This document shows positions 9,381 through 18,548 of a stretch of DNA of 64,000 bases, one piece after another (position 1 is the stretch's first letter; each line of letters starts with the position of its first letter). Below the pieces are notes generated by a model, which had not been told where the DNA came from, did no database searches, and saw only the letters and a program-made list of their open reading frames with translations. A program made the translations under genes and the position numbers. This stretch comes from Acinetobacter kanungonis (GTDB lineage Bacteria > Pseudomonadota > Gammaproteobacteria > Pseudomonadales > Moraxellaceae): NCBI RefSeq assembly GCF_009939195.1, contig NZ_JAACKC010000004.1, positions 186,001 through 250,000 on the forward strand, in the 5' to 3' direction.

Positions 9381-10372
9381 ATACGACACGCCAATAATTG
9401 TGCTTCAAACAACGCCCAATCCCGTTCTTGAGGCACTATAATTTCAATCCGATTGTCGACATTCTCAGGTGCAGACTGATAATTGAATTGATTGGGATTG
9501 AAATTAAAATTTTTCCAGCCTTGGTTGGTATTGAAAATCCCTTTAATTCTGAGCCAGTCCTGTTGCTCACAGAGCAAGTCGAGCAAATCATAAAAATCAA
9601 ATTGCCAACGTTTTGAAAACTTCCATCCAGCAACACTATAGCCCTGTGCAGTTTCGACATAATGATAAGGGAGCTGCTTAATTTCAGGCAGAACGGAATC
9701 GCTGTTGTACTGTTTCTGAATCTGGATTAAGGGCTGAATTCTGCGCTGTACCCCTTGGTAAGGCAGATCAATTTGTGCCAGTTGCAACTGCCCGAAAGCA
9801 GGTCTCAACCATGTCTGAGCATAAGCCTGATATTCCTGCTGCAATTGCTGCAACGCCTGCTCATCTATCGCATGCATTTGTTCTGTATGGGAAATCACCA
9901 CAATTTGCGCAGCTTTTAGCTGATCGGCATACAGATTTTGCTTTACCCATTCTTGCTCATGTAAACGCGAACCATCCACCACGGTGACTGGCGCACGCAT
10001 CTGAATTTGGCTTTGCCAATGCGGTTCAGTCAGTTGCTCTAACAGTTGGGCTGGATGCCCTAAGCCAGTCGGTTCTATGAATAAACGGTCGGGTTTGGCT
10101 TCAGACAATAAACGAGACAAGGCAATTTGCATCGGTAATTGGCTGCTACAACACAGACAGCCACCCAACAGTTCTTTGACTGCATAGCCATCCGTTTGCG
10201 GCAACAGATTTTGGTCGACTCCAATTTGACCAAACTCATTCATCAGCACTGCCCACACTTCATCTTCAGGTTTTTGTGCCAATAAACTGTTCAGTAAAGT
10301 GGTTTTTCCTGCACCAAGAAATCCAGAGATAATGTGGGTGGGTACGGATTTTTGTGGGGGCAACAGTTTCAA
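9377..10372 (-). CDS. CobW/COG0523 family GTPase, putative zinc metallochaperone
   Basis: A 331-residue G3E-family GTPase. Walker A is SGFLGAGKTT (residues 16-25). The CxCC metal motif is GGCLCC (Cys73, Cys75, Cys76), the feature of COG0523 metallochaperones. IEPTGLGHPAQLLEQL follows, then the VVDGS and HTE guanine-site region. The C-terminal CobW_C domain occupies about 220-330. These proteins deliver zinc or another metal to target enzymes. A Zur-like palindrome 41 bases upstream of the start suggests induction under zinc starvation, which would fit a zinc role. In A. baumannii a related protein, ZigA, links zinc to histidine catabolism; whether this is the orthologue is not certain. Confidence 0.85.
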   Translation of the reverse strand: MKLLPPQKSVPTHIISGFLGAGKTTLLNSLLAQKPEDEVWAVLMNEFGQIGVDQNLLPQTDGYAVKELLGGCLCCSSQLPMQIALSRLLSEAKPDRLFIEPTGLGHPAQLLEQLTEPHWQSQIQMRAPVTVVDGSRLHEQEWVKQNLYADQLKAAQIVVISHTEQMHAIDEQALQQLQQEYQAYAQTWLRPAFGQLQLAQIDLPYQGVQRRIQPLIQIQKQYNSDSVLPEIKQLPYHYVETAQGYSVAGWKFSKRWQFDFYDLLDLLCEQQDWLRIKGIFNTNQGWKNFNFNPNQFNYQSAPENVDNRIEIIVPQERDWALFEAQLLACRI

Positions 10373-10412
10373 GATGAAGATGCTCGCAAGCCAAATGAAA
10401 GATGAAGTTTAA

Positions 10413-10427
10413 TGTAATAGTATAACA
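10413..10427 (-). promoter_or_regulatory. Zur-like box upstream of cobW-type GTPase
   Basis: A 15-bp near-perfect palindrome, TGTAATA-G-TATAACA, with one mismatched pair. It resembles the TGTTATANTATAACA-type zinc repressor (Zur) sites of gamma-proteobacteria including Acinetobacter. It lies 41-55 bases before the start of the CobW GTPase gene, a usual place for repressor control. Confidence 0.5.
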
Positions 10428-10512
10428 AAATCTTCAGGTGCATAGCAGGTGCTTATTGCAGCAAGCATTGAAATGACATCTTCATTTTTTGCGCTTAAGT
10501 TCCTCAAGCACC

Positions 10513-11199
10513 CTAAACAAACTGGCTCGGATCCAACATATGCAAGGTAATTTTTTTCACTTCATCGCGACTTTGTTGAATATGAGTTTCAATGGCTGTG
10601 ATTGCTTCAGTCGTTTGCCGATTAAAAATCAGCTTTAAAATATGCTGATGTTCCTGATAAGTCGCTTCAATACGATACTGTTTCGAGAAATCTAAACGGC
10701 GAATAATCCGTATTTTTTCACTCAAGTCGCGGTGAATCCGAGCCATCTCATGGTTCCCTGCCGCGCGAACCAAGGCACAGTGAAAATCTTCATCCAGTTG
10801 TGACAGTTGTTTGAGGTCCTTCAGATAGTCTTGCGGTTCTACCATCCAAATTGCTTTCAGTTTTTGCAATTCGCTGGATTGCTCACAGCCCTGTTGCGTC
10901 AGTGTATCAATCGCATCCTTTTCCAGCACAATCCGCACATCATACAGTTCTTCATAATAGCGGAAGTTTAGTGGTCGGACTTGCCAACCACTACGGAAAC
11001 TCACTTCGACATAACCCTCTTGTTGCAAACGATACAAGGCTTGCCGAATCGGGGTTCGACTGACTTCATAAGCTTGCGCAACTTCGGACTCGGTAAAACG
11101 CTCACCCGGCATGAGTTTAAAATCAAAAATGTCGTTTTTAATGCGTTGATACACCAGCGCAGATAAATTGTCTGCGCTTTTACTTGTCGCACTTTTCAT
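10513..11199 (-). CDS. GntR family regulator (FCD/FadR subfamily)
   Basis: A 228-residue repressor-type regulator. The N-terminal winged helix (about residues 10-75) contains FTESEVAQAYEVSRTPIRQALYRLQQEGYVE, the standard GntR recognition helix. The C-terminal all-helical FCD ligand domain contains the metal-binding pattern D..FH..L..AAGN and a final H..IL. The start has GGAAG 5 nt upstream. It lies downstream of the allophanate hydrolase gene on the same strand, with 217 bases between, and probably controls it: a GntR-type palindrome sits right at the atzF start. The effector is unknown. Confidence 0.88.
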   Translation of the reverse strand: MKSATSKSADNLSALVYQRIKNDIFDFKLMPGERFTESEVAQAYEVSRTPIRQALYRLQQEGYVEVSFRSGWQVRPLNFRYYEELYDVRIVLEKDAIDTLTQQGCEQSSELQKLKAIWMVEPQDYLKDLKQLSQLDEDFHCALVRAAGNHEMARIHRDLSEKIRIIRRLDFSKQYRIEATYQEHQHILKLIFNRQTTEAITAIETHIQQSRDEVKKITLHMLDPSQFV

Positions 11200-11416
11200 T
11201 TCGTCTTCCCAATCCGTTTACTACCAAGCCCTAAGCCTGCATTCCACTCAGTAGATGATTGTTTTTGCATTGCAATACGCTGATCTACATCATTCACTTG
11301 CAGTTAGTACTGCAAGTTTTATGCAAAGTTCATCCCAGTAAATACCATTTAGATCAGCACAATGTTCGAAGCTTTAAAAAGAAGGTTTATGCTCCACTTC
11401 ATCTTCATGAGTGCAT

Positions 11417-13297
11417 TCATGTGCTTGATCCAAACAGATCTCTTCGGGAATCAAAATAATCTGTTGCTTGCAACTGTTGTGCATTTCTATGCTGTATAAA
11501 GGCACGCCATCCACCAAAGTGACTGATATTTTCAGCATCAGCTAGACCATACGGTTCACAGATAAATCCTTTCACCCAGCGACCATCAATCAGTTGGATA
11601 TTCCCTATGCCCAGTGGTGTTGGAATTTCGGCAACGAACTCGCCAAAACGCGAGGTTGGAATATCCCAGAGTTCCACAATAATTTCATGCCCTTCTGCTT
11701 GACGCGCCAAAGCAGGTTTTGGCGGAATGGTGCCATTCAGTGCATATAAGGTGTAATTCGCTGAAGTTTTAGTGGTTTCCACATGCACCGCTTGACGTGT
11801 GGTGAGCTGAAAATTCAGTGGCATTCCAGTCAAATGTGCGCCCACCACCGCCACACGAATATGCTGTGCAGATGGCGCGGACACAGAAGATTCATTTTCA
11901 GGATATGCACGCCCTGTCACCCCTAAAGGTAATTGCAGATGGGCTTGCCATTTTCGGCCAAAATCTGCCAATGCACGGTCATGCCATGCAGGTGCAATCA
12001 GGCTGATACCAAACGGTAAGCCATCCTCGCGGAAACCTGCGGGTAATGCCAAAGCACTCAAGTCAGCTAAATTGGTAAAGTTGGTGTAGGTGCCAAAATG
12101 CGAGTTGTACTGAATCGGCTCCTGCTGCATTTCTGCAAGGGTATGTATCGTTGGAGACGTGGGCACAACCAAGGCATCAAATTCAGACAATAGCACTTGA
12201 ATTTGTCGAGCCAAATCATTTTTGAGATATTCGGCTTTATAGGCATCGAGTGCCGTATAGTTTTTGCCTTGTTGCACAATTTCAAAAACCGTTGGATCAA
12301 ATGCTTCTGGTACTTGTTCCAATAATGCTTCGACGGCTACAGTTCGCTCAGCAACCCAAGACCCTTGATACAGCTGGGCTGCCAATTGTTCAAAAATGGT
12401 AAAGTCAATTTCAGTCAAAGTGACTTTCATTTGCTTTAACTGCGCAACCGCATGCTGAAAGGCTTGCTCGGCTTGCACATCACCAAAGAATTGTAAGCTT
12501 TTAGGAATCGCAAAATTTAACACTGAAGACAGTGTTGCAGGCGCAGTTTTTGGGTTATGACGTGAGTAGCTATCCCGTACATCGAAATGTTCTAACACCT
12601 CTGCCACAACTTCTGCATCTGCAACAGTTAGTGTAAACACAGAAATACAGTCAATACTTTTCACTGCGGGTAGCAAGCCAGAGTTTGAAAAACGACCTTT
12701 AGTGGGTTTTAAACCGACAATATTATTAAAGGCAGCAGGCACACGACCCGACCCTGCGGTATCCGTGCCTAATGCAAATGGAACCAATCCTCGCGCAACC
12801 ACACTGGCAGAACCTGAACTTGAACCCCCACTGACATATTCAGGGTTAAAACTATTCACGACTGCGCCAAATGGCGAACGGGTTCCCACCAAGCCAGTCG
12901 CAAATTGATCAAGATTGGTTTTCCCGACCACAATCGCCCCTGCTTGCTTGAGCAAACGTACAGTTTCTGCATCTGCCGCTACAACCTCATTTAAGACTTT
13001 GCATCCCGCTGTGGTTGCGAAACCTGCAACATCAATATTGTCTTTTACTGCAAAAGGAAGACCATAAAGCGGAAACTGTTCAAAGAGCGCTTTGCTTTCA
13101 ACTGTTCGTTGTTGCAGCTCTGCGATTTGTTCCTGTAGGTGCTCAACCGTCGCAATCGCAATCCATGCTGTATCTTGCTGCTCAAATCCTTGTACCCAAG
13201 AGATTAAATCGGACAATTGAATTTGTTGGGTTTTATAGGCATTTTGCCATTCTGCAATGGTCCAACCGAGAGTTTGAAGTCTGCTCACTTTATGCAT
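11417..13297 (-). CDS. atzF: Allophanate hydrolase
   Basis: A 626-residue two-domain enzyme. The amidase-signature domain (about residues 1-460) carries the catalytic triad Lys85 (in AVKDN), cis-Ser159 (GGSSSGSA) and nucleophile Ser183 (GTDTAGSG). The C-terminal domain (about 485-600, with HLTGMPLNFQLT, ELWDIP, FGEFVAEIPTPLGIG and a final GGWRAF) is the allophanate hydrolase C domain. It splits allophanate to ammonium and CO2, normally after urea carboxylase or in the cyanuric acid pathway. Neither partner lies in this window, so it is an orphan copy here. The ATG has only a very close ribosome site; a GTG three codons later is better spaced from AGG. Confidence 0.93.
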   Translation of the reverse strand: MHKVSRLQTLGWTIAEWQNAYKTQQIQLSDLISWVQGFEQQDTAWIAIATVEHLQEQIAELQQRTVESKALFEQFPLYGLPFAVKDNIDVAGFATTAGCKVLNEVVAADAETVRLLKQAGAIVVGKTNLDQFATGLVGTRSPFGAVVNSFNPEYVSGGSSSGSASVVARGLVPFALGTDTAGSGRVPAAFNNIVGLKPTKGRFSNSGLLPAVKSIDCISVFTLTVADAEVVAEVLEHFDVRDSYSRHNPKTAPATLSSVLNFAIPKSLQFFGDVQAEQAFQHAVAQLKQMKVTLTEIDFTIFEQLAAQLYQGSWVAERTVAVEALLEQVPEAFDPTVFEIVQQGKNYTALDAYKAEYLKNDLARQIQVLLSEFDALVVPTSPTIHTLAEMQQEPIQYNSHFGTYTNFTNLADLSALALPAGFREDGLPFGISLIAPAWHDRALADFGRKWQAHLQLPLGVTGRAYPENESSVSAPSAQHIRVAVVGAHLTGMPLNFQLTTRQAVHVETTKTSANYTLYALNGTIPPKPALARQAEGHEIIVELWDIPTSRFGEFVAEIPTPLGIGNIQLIDGRWVKGFICEPYGLADAENISHFGGWRAFIQHRNAQQLQATDYFDSRRDLFGSST

Positions 13298-13302
13298 CCT
13301 AT

Positions 13303-13314
13303 CTTGTATACAAG
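13303..13314 (-). promoter_or_regulatory. GntR-type operator at the atzF start
   Basis: A perfect 12-bp palindrome, CTTGTATACAAG, ending 5 bases before the atzF ATG. It fits the TNGTNNNACNA pattern bound by FadR-subfamily GntR regulators, one of which is encoded just downstream of atzF. Confidence 0.6.
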
Positions 13315-13550
13315 TTAAGATTGTTAAAGCGAATTTTATGCCAACTCAATTTTTACATGAAAAACATAGGTTTAAATAAAAATGCTGTACTACTGATTAG
13401 CAATCGATTGCAAAGTTGCCTTGATTTAGCTCAATAAGGCCAACGATGCCTTAAAGTTGCTGTACTTTGGATCATAAAAAAATTGAGGAATGTTTGAATA
13501 GCGCGTAGACAGAAAAATCTTGAAAGAAAATTAAGAAGATAATAAAAAAA

Positions 13551-13580
13551 TTCCCTTCCCCCATTTTCAGGGAGAAGGAA
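13551..13580 (-). terminator. Terminator of the FadL-family gene
   Basis: Interrupted stem (TTCC, TTC and CCC blocks pairing with GGG, GAA and GGAA) followed on the - strand by seven T. It lies 30 bases after the FadL-like stop codon. The rest of the 13298-13609 gap holds the atzF operator and no gene. Confidence 0.75.
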
Positions 13581-13609
13581 GGACCTAAACTGGTAAAAAT
13601 AAGTAATAA

Positions 13610-14773
13610 TTATTTAGAAGAATAAGAAAGCTTCATACCCACAATGAAACCGTCATTGTCTTGGAAGTCACCCACAATAGCGCCACTTGAGACTTTACCT
13701 TTAGCATCACCAAACCACATATAACGACCGCCCATACTGAAAGCAACGTTATTATTGATATTATATTTAGCCGCTAAACCTGCCCCCCAATAACCTTCTA
13801 CAGGACCTAAAGTTGTTACAGGATTACCTGCGCCAGAATCCCATGAGCCTGAAATTGACATTGCAAGTTTTGGTGACAGGCGTTTACCCAAACCAATTTC
13901 AACAGCTGTTTGATCATCAGAGTAATCAAGTAGCGGTAAGCCATTCGGCTGTGCCTGTGACGTAGTCACTGTTTTTAACAACGGCGGACGATATTCAAAA
14001 TTACTCCATGGCACCCAACGTACTTTGGCAAATAAAGCAGTTGTTGGGTTTAAACCTGTTTGTAAGTTTAAATTAATAGACTCTGGCGTTGTAATTGTGC
14101 CTTTATTAGATTGTCCAACAAGACCTGCCGCAGGGAAATCTTCATGAATAGTCGATTTGTGATCAATTTCCGAACGGTAGGTTAACGATGCCAAAATGCC
14201 CAACTCAGGTTTGGCATAGCTCATACCAGCAACCCAACCTACAGACATATCAGAGAAACTGTTGTTATAACCACTTGCAGGACCGTATGATTTCCCACGC
14301 AAATGCACATCAGCTTGTAGATCTTGTAATGCAGGTCCAGCATAAACCATAAAGTTTTTATTCAGGTTATAACCCAATAAAGTGGTCACGTTTTTTGACT
14401 TTACTTCTACACGAGTATGAGCATCATCTTCTGGCAAACCTGTTGCTTTAAAATCATTTTCACCTTCGAATTTAACTTTTGCCCCATAAGGTTCATCATA
14501 AATAACGGCTAATCGAAAATCAGAACTTAAATCAGTTTTAGCAGCATAACCCGCTGTCTGGAAATCTTCTGCCATATCAGAAAGATGATGTCCACTCGCA
14601 TCTTTACCTGTAATATTTGGATCAATAAAGGTATAGCTTACTTCTGCATATGTACCCTTTTCAAACAACGCATCAATTTGCTGTGGAGAACGCTCTAAAC
14701 CCGCAGCAAAAGTTTGACCTGCAAATACAGATAGCATGGCAATGCTAAGGTACTTTTTCTTATTCAATATCAT
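13610..14773 (-). CDS. FadL/OmpP1/TodX family outer-membrane transporter
   Basis: A 387-residue protein with a cleavable signal peptide (cleavage after AGQTFA, about residue 23) and a beta-barrel of alternating strands ending in the C-terminal aromatic-rich strand GFIVGMKLSYSS. The sequence begins AAGLERSPQ after the signal, close to the short N-terminal plug typical of FadL-family channels, and the region ALFAKVRWVPWSNFEYRPP is characteristic. These channels let hydrophobic compounds such as long-chain fatty acids cross the outer membrane. Length is a little below E. coli FadL (about 420). Upstream lies a long region with little content; downstream lies atzF behind a terminator. Confidence 0.85.
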   Translation of the reverse strand: MILNKKKYLSIAMLSVFAGQTFAAGLERSPQQIDALFEKGTYAEVSYTFIDPNITGKDASGHHLSDMAEDFQTAGYAAKTDLSSDFRLAVIYDEPYGAKVKFEGENDFKATGLPEDDAHTRVEVKSKNVTTLLGYNLNKNFMVYAGPALQDLQADVHLRGKSYGPASGYNNSFSDMSVGWVAGMSYAKPELGILASLTYRSEIDHKSTIHEDFPAAGLVGQSNKGTITTPESINLNLQTGLNPTTALFAKVRWVPWSNFEYRPPLLKTVTTSQAQPNGLPLLDYSDDQTAVEIGLGKRLSPKLAMSISGSWDSGAGNPVTTLGPVEGYWGAGLAAKYNINNNVAFSMGGRYMWFGDAKGKVSSGAIVGDFQDNDGFIVGMKLSYSSK

Positions 14774-14983
14774 CTTCTCTAGTCCTTTAGTTAGGTTTTA
14801 AATCAGTAACTGTCTTTCGGTCCAATGAAAAACACCTACTCATTTAGGATTAAATGGAATATTTAATCTCGATGGCTACCCGTCAGGGCAATTCAATATT
14901 TTTAGCTTGTTGCTTTTACGCAGTCGTTCTCAATTCTTAAAGCTGTCATTCAGAAAGTAACGCTCGTTATTTGGATACTCGGT

Positions 14984-15148
14984 TCAATCCAATGCATTCA
15001 AGGAAACAAGGTTAAATTCAAAATTAAGAGCATTCTGCTCAACATAGCTGTGTAGAGCCGAAAAAATGATAAGATACTCATGCTCACAGCGCTTAAAAGT
15101 TAAGCATTGCTTTTGCATCGCAATTCGTTCTTTATTATCAACCATCAT
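14984..15148 (-). CDS. Candidate small protein, 54 residues
   Basis: An open frame of 54 codons with two tandem ATGs and a good ribosome site (AAGGA, about 9 nt upstream), inside a 1-kb stretch without listed genes. The peptide is mixed and plausible: a basic N-terminal part (NKERIAMQKQ), a Cys-containing middle (KRCEHEYLIIFSALHSYV) and an acidic end. No family recognised. It lies 210 bases upstream of the FadL-like gene on the same strand. It could be a true small protein or the remains of a larger regulator. Confidence 0.4.
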   Translation of the reverse strand: MMVDNKERIAMQKQCLTFKRCEHEYLIIFSALHSYVEQNALNFEFNLVSLNALD

Positions 15149-15794
15149 GGTTACACATCCTTTTTAGCTACAACTCCTTGCAATCCCGCAAGAGCCAAAT
15201 ATCTATGTTATTTTCGAATCTGATATTTACTATCTTTAAGCATTCGATTTCACATCGATATCTTCAACAAGTTGAATATTTCCAAGAAAACCATAGTCGT
15301 CCCTAATTATGGGTCTCTTAAAAATATTACTTAGGAATTTCACTCATTCACTGAGATGTCTTCCGTTTCTGAAGAGTAGCAGCCTTAAAAGATGGAACAA
15401 CCATGCAAAAGAATGGTTACCGAATGGTTTTGGAGAAAAAAAAAGCAAAAACATGGAATATCGCTGGATAAATCAGCTAGAAAGAATGGATTTGATTTTT
15501 CTCTACACAGGAATAATCTTTGAATATTGAAGCCTAGACTCGAAAATGAGATTGCTCAATCTATTGATTCATCATGATTTTAATCGCTCAATTACTTCAT
15601 GTTTATGACCATATCTGCGGCTATTACAAGACTGAAATACGCTTTTCAGAATGTCCATTCTAAGACCAGTATGCAATTCTAAAACCCAATTATTGATTTT
15701 TAGTCAATAATGTTTTGCAGATTCATCGATTTTTCCAAGCAAATGACTTCCCTATACTCTCGCCCAATTCAAGCGATTCTATTAAGGTCATACC
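15149..15794. other. 645-base region without a supported gene
   Basis: AT-rich DNA between the small ORF and mdaB. A 73-codon frame at 15309-15530 (+) lacks a ribosome site and has an unusual composition, so I do not call it. No terminator or mobile-element end was recognised. The last about 100 bases should contain the mdaB promoter. Confidence 0.5.
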
Positions 15795-16379
15795 ATGCAA
15801 AACATTCTGATTGTCAACGGTGCAAAACAATTCGCACATTCAAAGGGTGAACTGAACAATACCTTAACGGATTTTGCCCAAACCCATTTAAGCCAACTGG
15901 GATGCAATGTTCGTATTACGCGAGCGGATAGTGAATATGACATTCAACAAGAAATTGACAACTACGTTTGGGCGGATGTGATTATTTATCAAATGCCAGG
16001 TTGGTGGATGGGTGCCCCGTGGACCATGAAAAAATATATGGATGATGTGTTTACCATAGGACATGGGACTTTATACGCCAATGATGGTCGTTCACGCAGT
16101 GATGCAAACAAGAAATATGGCTCAGGTGGTTTAATTCACGATAAAAAATATATGCTTTCTCTGACGTGGAATGCCCCAATGGAAGCATTTGAAGATCAAG
16201 ATCAGTTCTTTGAAGGTGTGGGTGTGGATGGAGTCTATTTACCATTCCATAAAGCCAATCAATTTTTGGGGATGCAAGGTTTAGACACGTTTATAGTGAA
16301 TGACGTGATTAAAGAGCCCAATGTCCCGCAATATTTAGACGCTTATCGTGCACATTTAGATACGCTGTTTGCGGCATAA
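15795..16379 (+). CDS. mdaB: NADPH:quinone reductase MdaB
   Basis: A 194-residue flavodoxin-fold protein of the MdaB type (E. coli about 193). Hallmarks: N-terminal strand ILIVNGAKQFAHSKGELN, DVIIYQMPGWWMGAPWTMKKYMDDVF and the YGSGGLIHDKKYMLSLTWNAP segment that holds FAD. It reduces quinones with two electrons from NADPH, protecting the cell from quinone and oxidative stress. It is followed after 11 bases by a YgiN-type gene, the same pair as mdaB-ygiN in E. coli, so the two form a quinone redox operon. Confidence 0.93.
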   Translation: MQNILIVNGAKQFAHSKGELNNTLTDFAQTHLSQLGCNVRITRADSEYDIQQEIDNYVWADVIIYQMPGWWMGAPWTMKKYMDDVFTIGHGTLYANDGRSRSDANKKYGSGGLIHDKKYMLSLTWNAPMEAFEDQDQFFEGVGVDGVYLPFHKANQFLGMQGLDTFIVNDVIKEPNVPQYLDAYRAHLDTLFAA

Positions 16380-16390
16380 AGGGCTTTAAT

Positions 16391-16714
16391 ATGCTAACAG
16401 TGATTGCAGAAATTCAAATTCATGAAGGTGCTGAACATTTTGAAACGGTGCTGAAGGCTTTTCAAAAGGTCACACCTTTGGTGTTACAGGAGTCAGGCTG
16501 TTTTGGATATGAGCTATATATTGACCAAGCCACCACTGCTAGTTTCCAGTACAAGTCTTGTAATTCAATTATTATGTTTGAAAAGTGGCAATCTTTAGCC
16601 CATTTGGAACAACATATACAGACTCCACATATGCAAGAATTTCAAACCCGTGTCCAAGATGCCGTCAAGGACACCAAGATTAGAATCATGCAATTGGGTT
16701 TACCACAAATTTAA
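16391..16714 (+). CDS. ygiN: YgiN-type quinol monooxygenase (ABM fold)
   Basis: A 107-residue antibiotic-biosynthesis-monooxygenase-fold protein. The beginning MLTVIAEIQI and the segments SIIMFEKWQSLAHLEQHIQTPHMQEF and IRIMQLG match E. coli YgiN closely in pattern. YgiN can oxidise the quinol produced by MdaB, and the pair is thought to run a quinone redox cycle. AAGGG lies 8 nt before the ATG. It is the second gene of the mdaB operon and is followed by a terminator at 16777-16801. Confidence 0.9.
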   Translation: MLTVIAEIQIHEGAEHFETVLKAFQKVTPLVLQESGCFGYELYIDQATTASFQYKSCNSIIMFEKWQSLAHLEQHIQTPHMQEFQTRVQDAVKDTKIRIMQLGLPQI

Positions 16715-16776
16715 TCCTGTCCTAGCTAGATGATTGTGCATGAAATTATCACAAATCCTGTAAAAACTGCTAAAGT

Positions 16777-16801
16777 AGCCTGCGCATAGCAGGCTTTTTT
16801 A
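16777..16801 (+). terminator. Terminator after mdaB-ygiN
   Basis: Stem AGCCTGC / GCAGGCT followed by TTTTTT. It sits about 100 bases before trpG. No Trp-rich leader peptide is visible, so it looks like an ordinary terminator rather than a trp attenuator. Confidence 0.75.
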
Positions 16802-16901
16802 TGCTCACATTAAAATCGCGTGCCCAAGAGCATGGGCAACATCAAGAGTATAAAAAAATTCCTAGCTATAACTTTATGCAACTCAAGAGGTTACATCTGA
16901 A

Positions 16902-17486
16902 ATGCTTCTCATGATCGACAATTATGACTCTTTTACTTACAACATCGTCCAGTATTTTGGCGAGTTGAATCAAGAAGTGAAAGTCGTCCGTAATGATGCC
17001 GTGACGTTGGAGGACATTGAACGATGGCAACCGAAGTATTTGGTCATTGGTCCAGGACCTTGCTCTCCGTCTGAAGCGGGTATTTCAATTCCTGCCATTC
17101 AGCACTTCGCAGGAAAAATTCCGTTGTTGGGCGTGTGTTTAGGTCATCAAAGCATTGGACAAGCCTTTGGCGGCAAAATTGTACGTGCCAAAACCGTCAT
17201 GCATGGTCGTTTGTCGGACATGTATCACAGTGACAAAGGTATCTTTAGCAATCTACCTTCCCCGTTTTCTGCAACCCGCTATCACTCTTTGGTGATTGAT
17301 CAAGCGAGCTTGCCAGATTGCCTAGAAGTGACTTGCTGGACCCAAGAGGTGGATGGCTCTATGGAAGAAATTATGGGCGTTAAACATAAGACACTCCCTG
17401 TAGAAGGTGTGCAGTTCCACCCTGAATCCATTCTGAGCCAACACGGACACCAAATCTTCAAAAACTTTTTAGAGATTTATGCATAA
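16902..17486 (+). CDS. trpG: Anthranilate synthase glutamine amidotransferase subunit
   Basis: A 194-residue class I glutamine amidotransferase. The start [19 protein letters not shown] is the family signature, the nucleophile Cys lies in [12 protein letters not shown] and the catalytic His/Glu in [12 protein letters not shown]. It supplies ammonia from glutamine to TrpE (anthranilate) and in Acinetobacter probably also to PabB (4-aminobenzoate), since one subunit can serve both. Its stop TAA is followed immediately by the trpD ATG. The split trpG-trpD-trpC cluster with trpE elsewhere is typical of Acinetobacter and Pseudomonas. Confidence 0.95.
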   Translation: MLLMIDNYDSFTYNIVQYFGELNQEVKVVRNDAVTLEDIERWQPKYLVIGPGPCSPSEAGISIPAIQHFAGKIPLLGVCLGHQSIGQAFGGKIVRAKTVMHGRLSDMYHSDKGIFSNLPSPFSATRYHSLVIDQASLPDCLEVTCWTQEVDGSMEEIMGVKHKTLPVEGVQFHPESILSQHGHQIFKNFLEIYA

Positions 17487-18533
17487 ATGAATATTCAACA
17501 AGCTTTAAATCATATTACCAAGAACATTCACCTGACCCAGCCACAAATGGAAGAGGTCATGCGGACCATCATGAGTGGCGAAGCGACCGATGCACAGATT
17601 GGTGCGCTCATGATGGGATTGCGCTTAAAAGGTGAAAGTATTGATGAAATTACAGCGGCTGCACGCGTAATGCGTGAGTTTGCTACAAAAATTGATGTCA
17701 GCGATATTCCAAACCTGATTGATATTGTCGGTACGGGTGGTGATGGACAGAACTTATTTAACGTTTCGACTGCTTCAGCCTTTGTCATCGCGGCGGCTGG
17801 TGCCACCATTGCCAAACATGGTAACCGAGGGGTATCAACCAAATCAGGTTCATCTGACTTGTTAGAACAAGCAGGAATTAACCTTGACCTGAACATGCAA
17901 CAAACTGAGCGTTGCATTCGTGAAATTGGCGTGGGTTTCCTGTTTGCCCCGAATCATCATAAAGCCATGAAATATGCAGTGGGTCCACGTAAGGAACTCG
18001 GCATTCGCAGCATCTTCAACTTACTCGGCCCGCTTACGAATCCGGCTGGTGTAAAGCGTTTGGTGATTGGCGTATTCTCGAATGAATTGTGCCGCCCAAT
18101 TGCAGAAGTCATGAAGCAACTTGGCGCTGAACACGTGATGGTGGTGCACTCCAAAGATGGTCTAGATGAAATTAGCCTTGCATCCTCGACTTATGTTGCA
18201 GAACTGAAAGATGGTGAAGTGACGGAATGGGTGATTAATCCTGAAGATGTCGATATTGAATCGCAAACGCTAACAGGTTTAATCATTGAAGATTCTGCTG
18301 AAAGTTTGGCACTGATTAAAGATGCATTGGGTCGCAAAAAATCTGATCGTGGCGCCAAAGCCGCAGACATGATTGCCTTAAATGCAGGTGCAGGCATTTA
18401 TGTGTCTGGTTTAGCCAACAGCTATAAACAAGGTGTGGCTTTAGCACATGACATTATTTACGGTGGGCAGGCTTTAGAAAAAATGAGTGTGCTGTCTGAA
18501 TTTACCAAAACACTCAAACAATACGAAGCTTAA
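17487..18533 (+). CDS. trpD: Anthranilate phosphoribosyltransferase
   Basis: A 348-residue enzyme, the usual length. PRPP and anthranilate binding motifs are visible: [45 protein letters not shown] and the [25 protein letters not shown] segment. It joins anthranilate to PRPP in the second step of tryptophan synthesis. It starts directly after the trpG stop codon, implying translational coupling, and is followed after 15 bases by trpC. Confidence 0.96.
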   Translation: MNIQQALNHITKNIHLTQPQMEEVMRTIMSGEATDAQIGALMMGLRLKGESIDEITAAARVMREFATKIDVSDIPNLIDIVGTGGDGQNLFNVSTASAFVIAAAGATIAKHGNRGVSTKSGSSDLLEQAGINLDLNMQQTERCIREIGVGFLFAPNHHKAMKYAVGPRKELGIRSIFNLLGPLTNPAGVKRLVIGVFSNELCRPIAEVMKQLGAEHVMVVHSKDGLDEISLASSTYVAELKDGEVTEWVINPEDVDIESQTLTGLIIEDSAESLALIKDALGRKKSDRGAKAADMIALNAGAGIYVSGLANSYKQGVALAHDIIYGGQALEKMSVLSEFTKTLKQYEA

Positions 18534-18548
18534 GGAAAGGATGCCCAC

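Noticed and set aside
13015..13437. 140-codon ORF opposite the atzF start
   Set aside because: Antisense shadow of the atzF coding sequence and its operator; unlikely composition.
15309..15530. 73-codon ORF in the gap before mdaB
   Set aside because: No ribosome site, no recognisable content and low-complexity composition; likely a chance frame in AT-rich DNA.
16777..16901. trp attenuator before trpG
   Set aside because: The hairpin fits a terminator of mdaB-ygiN and no leader peptide with tandem Trp codons is present.
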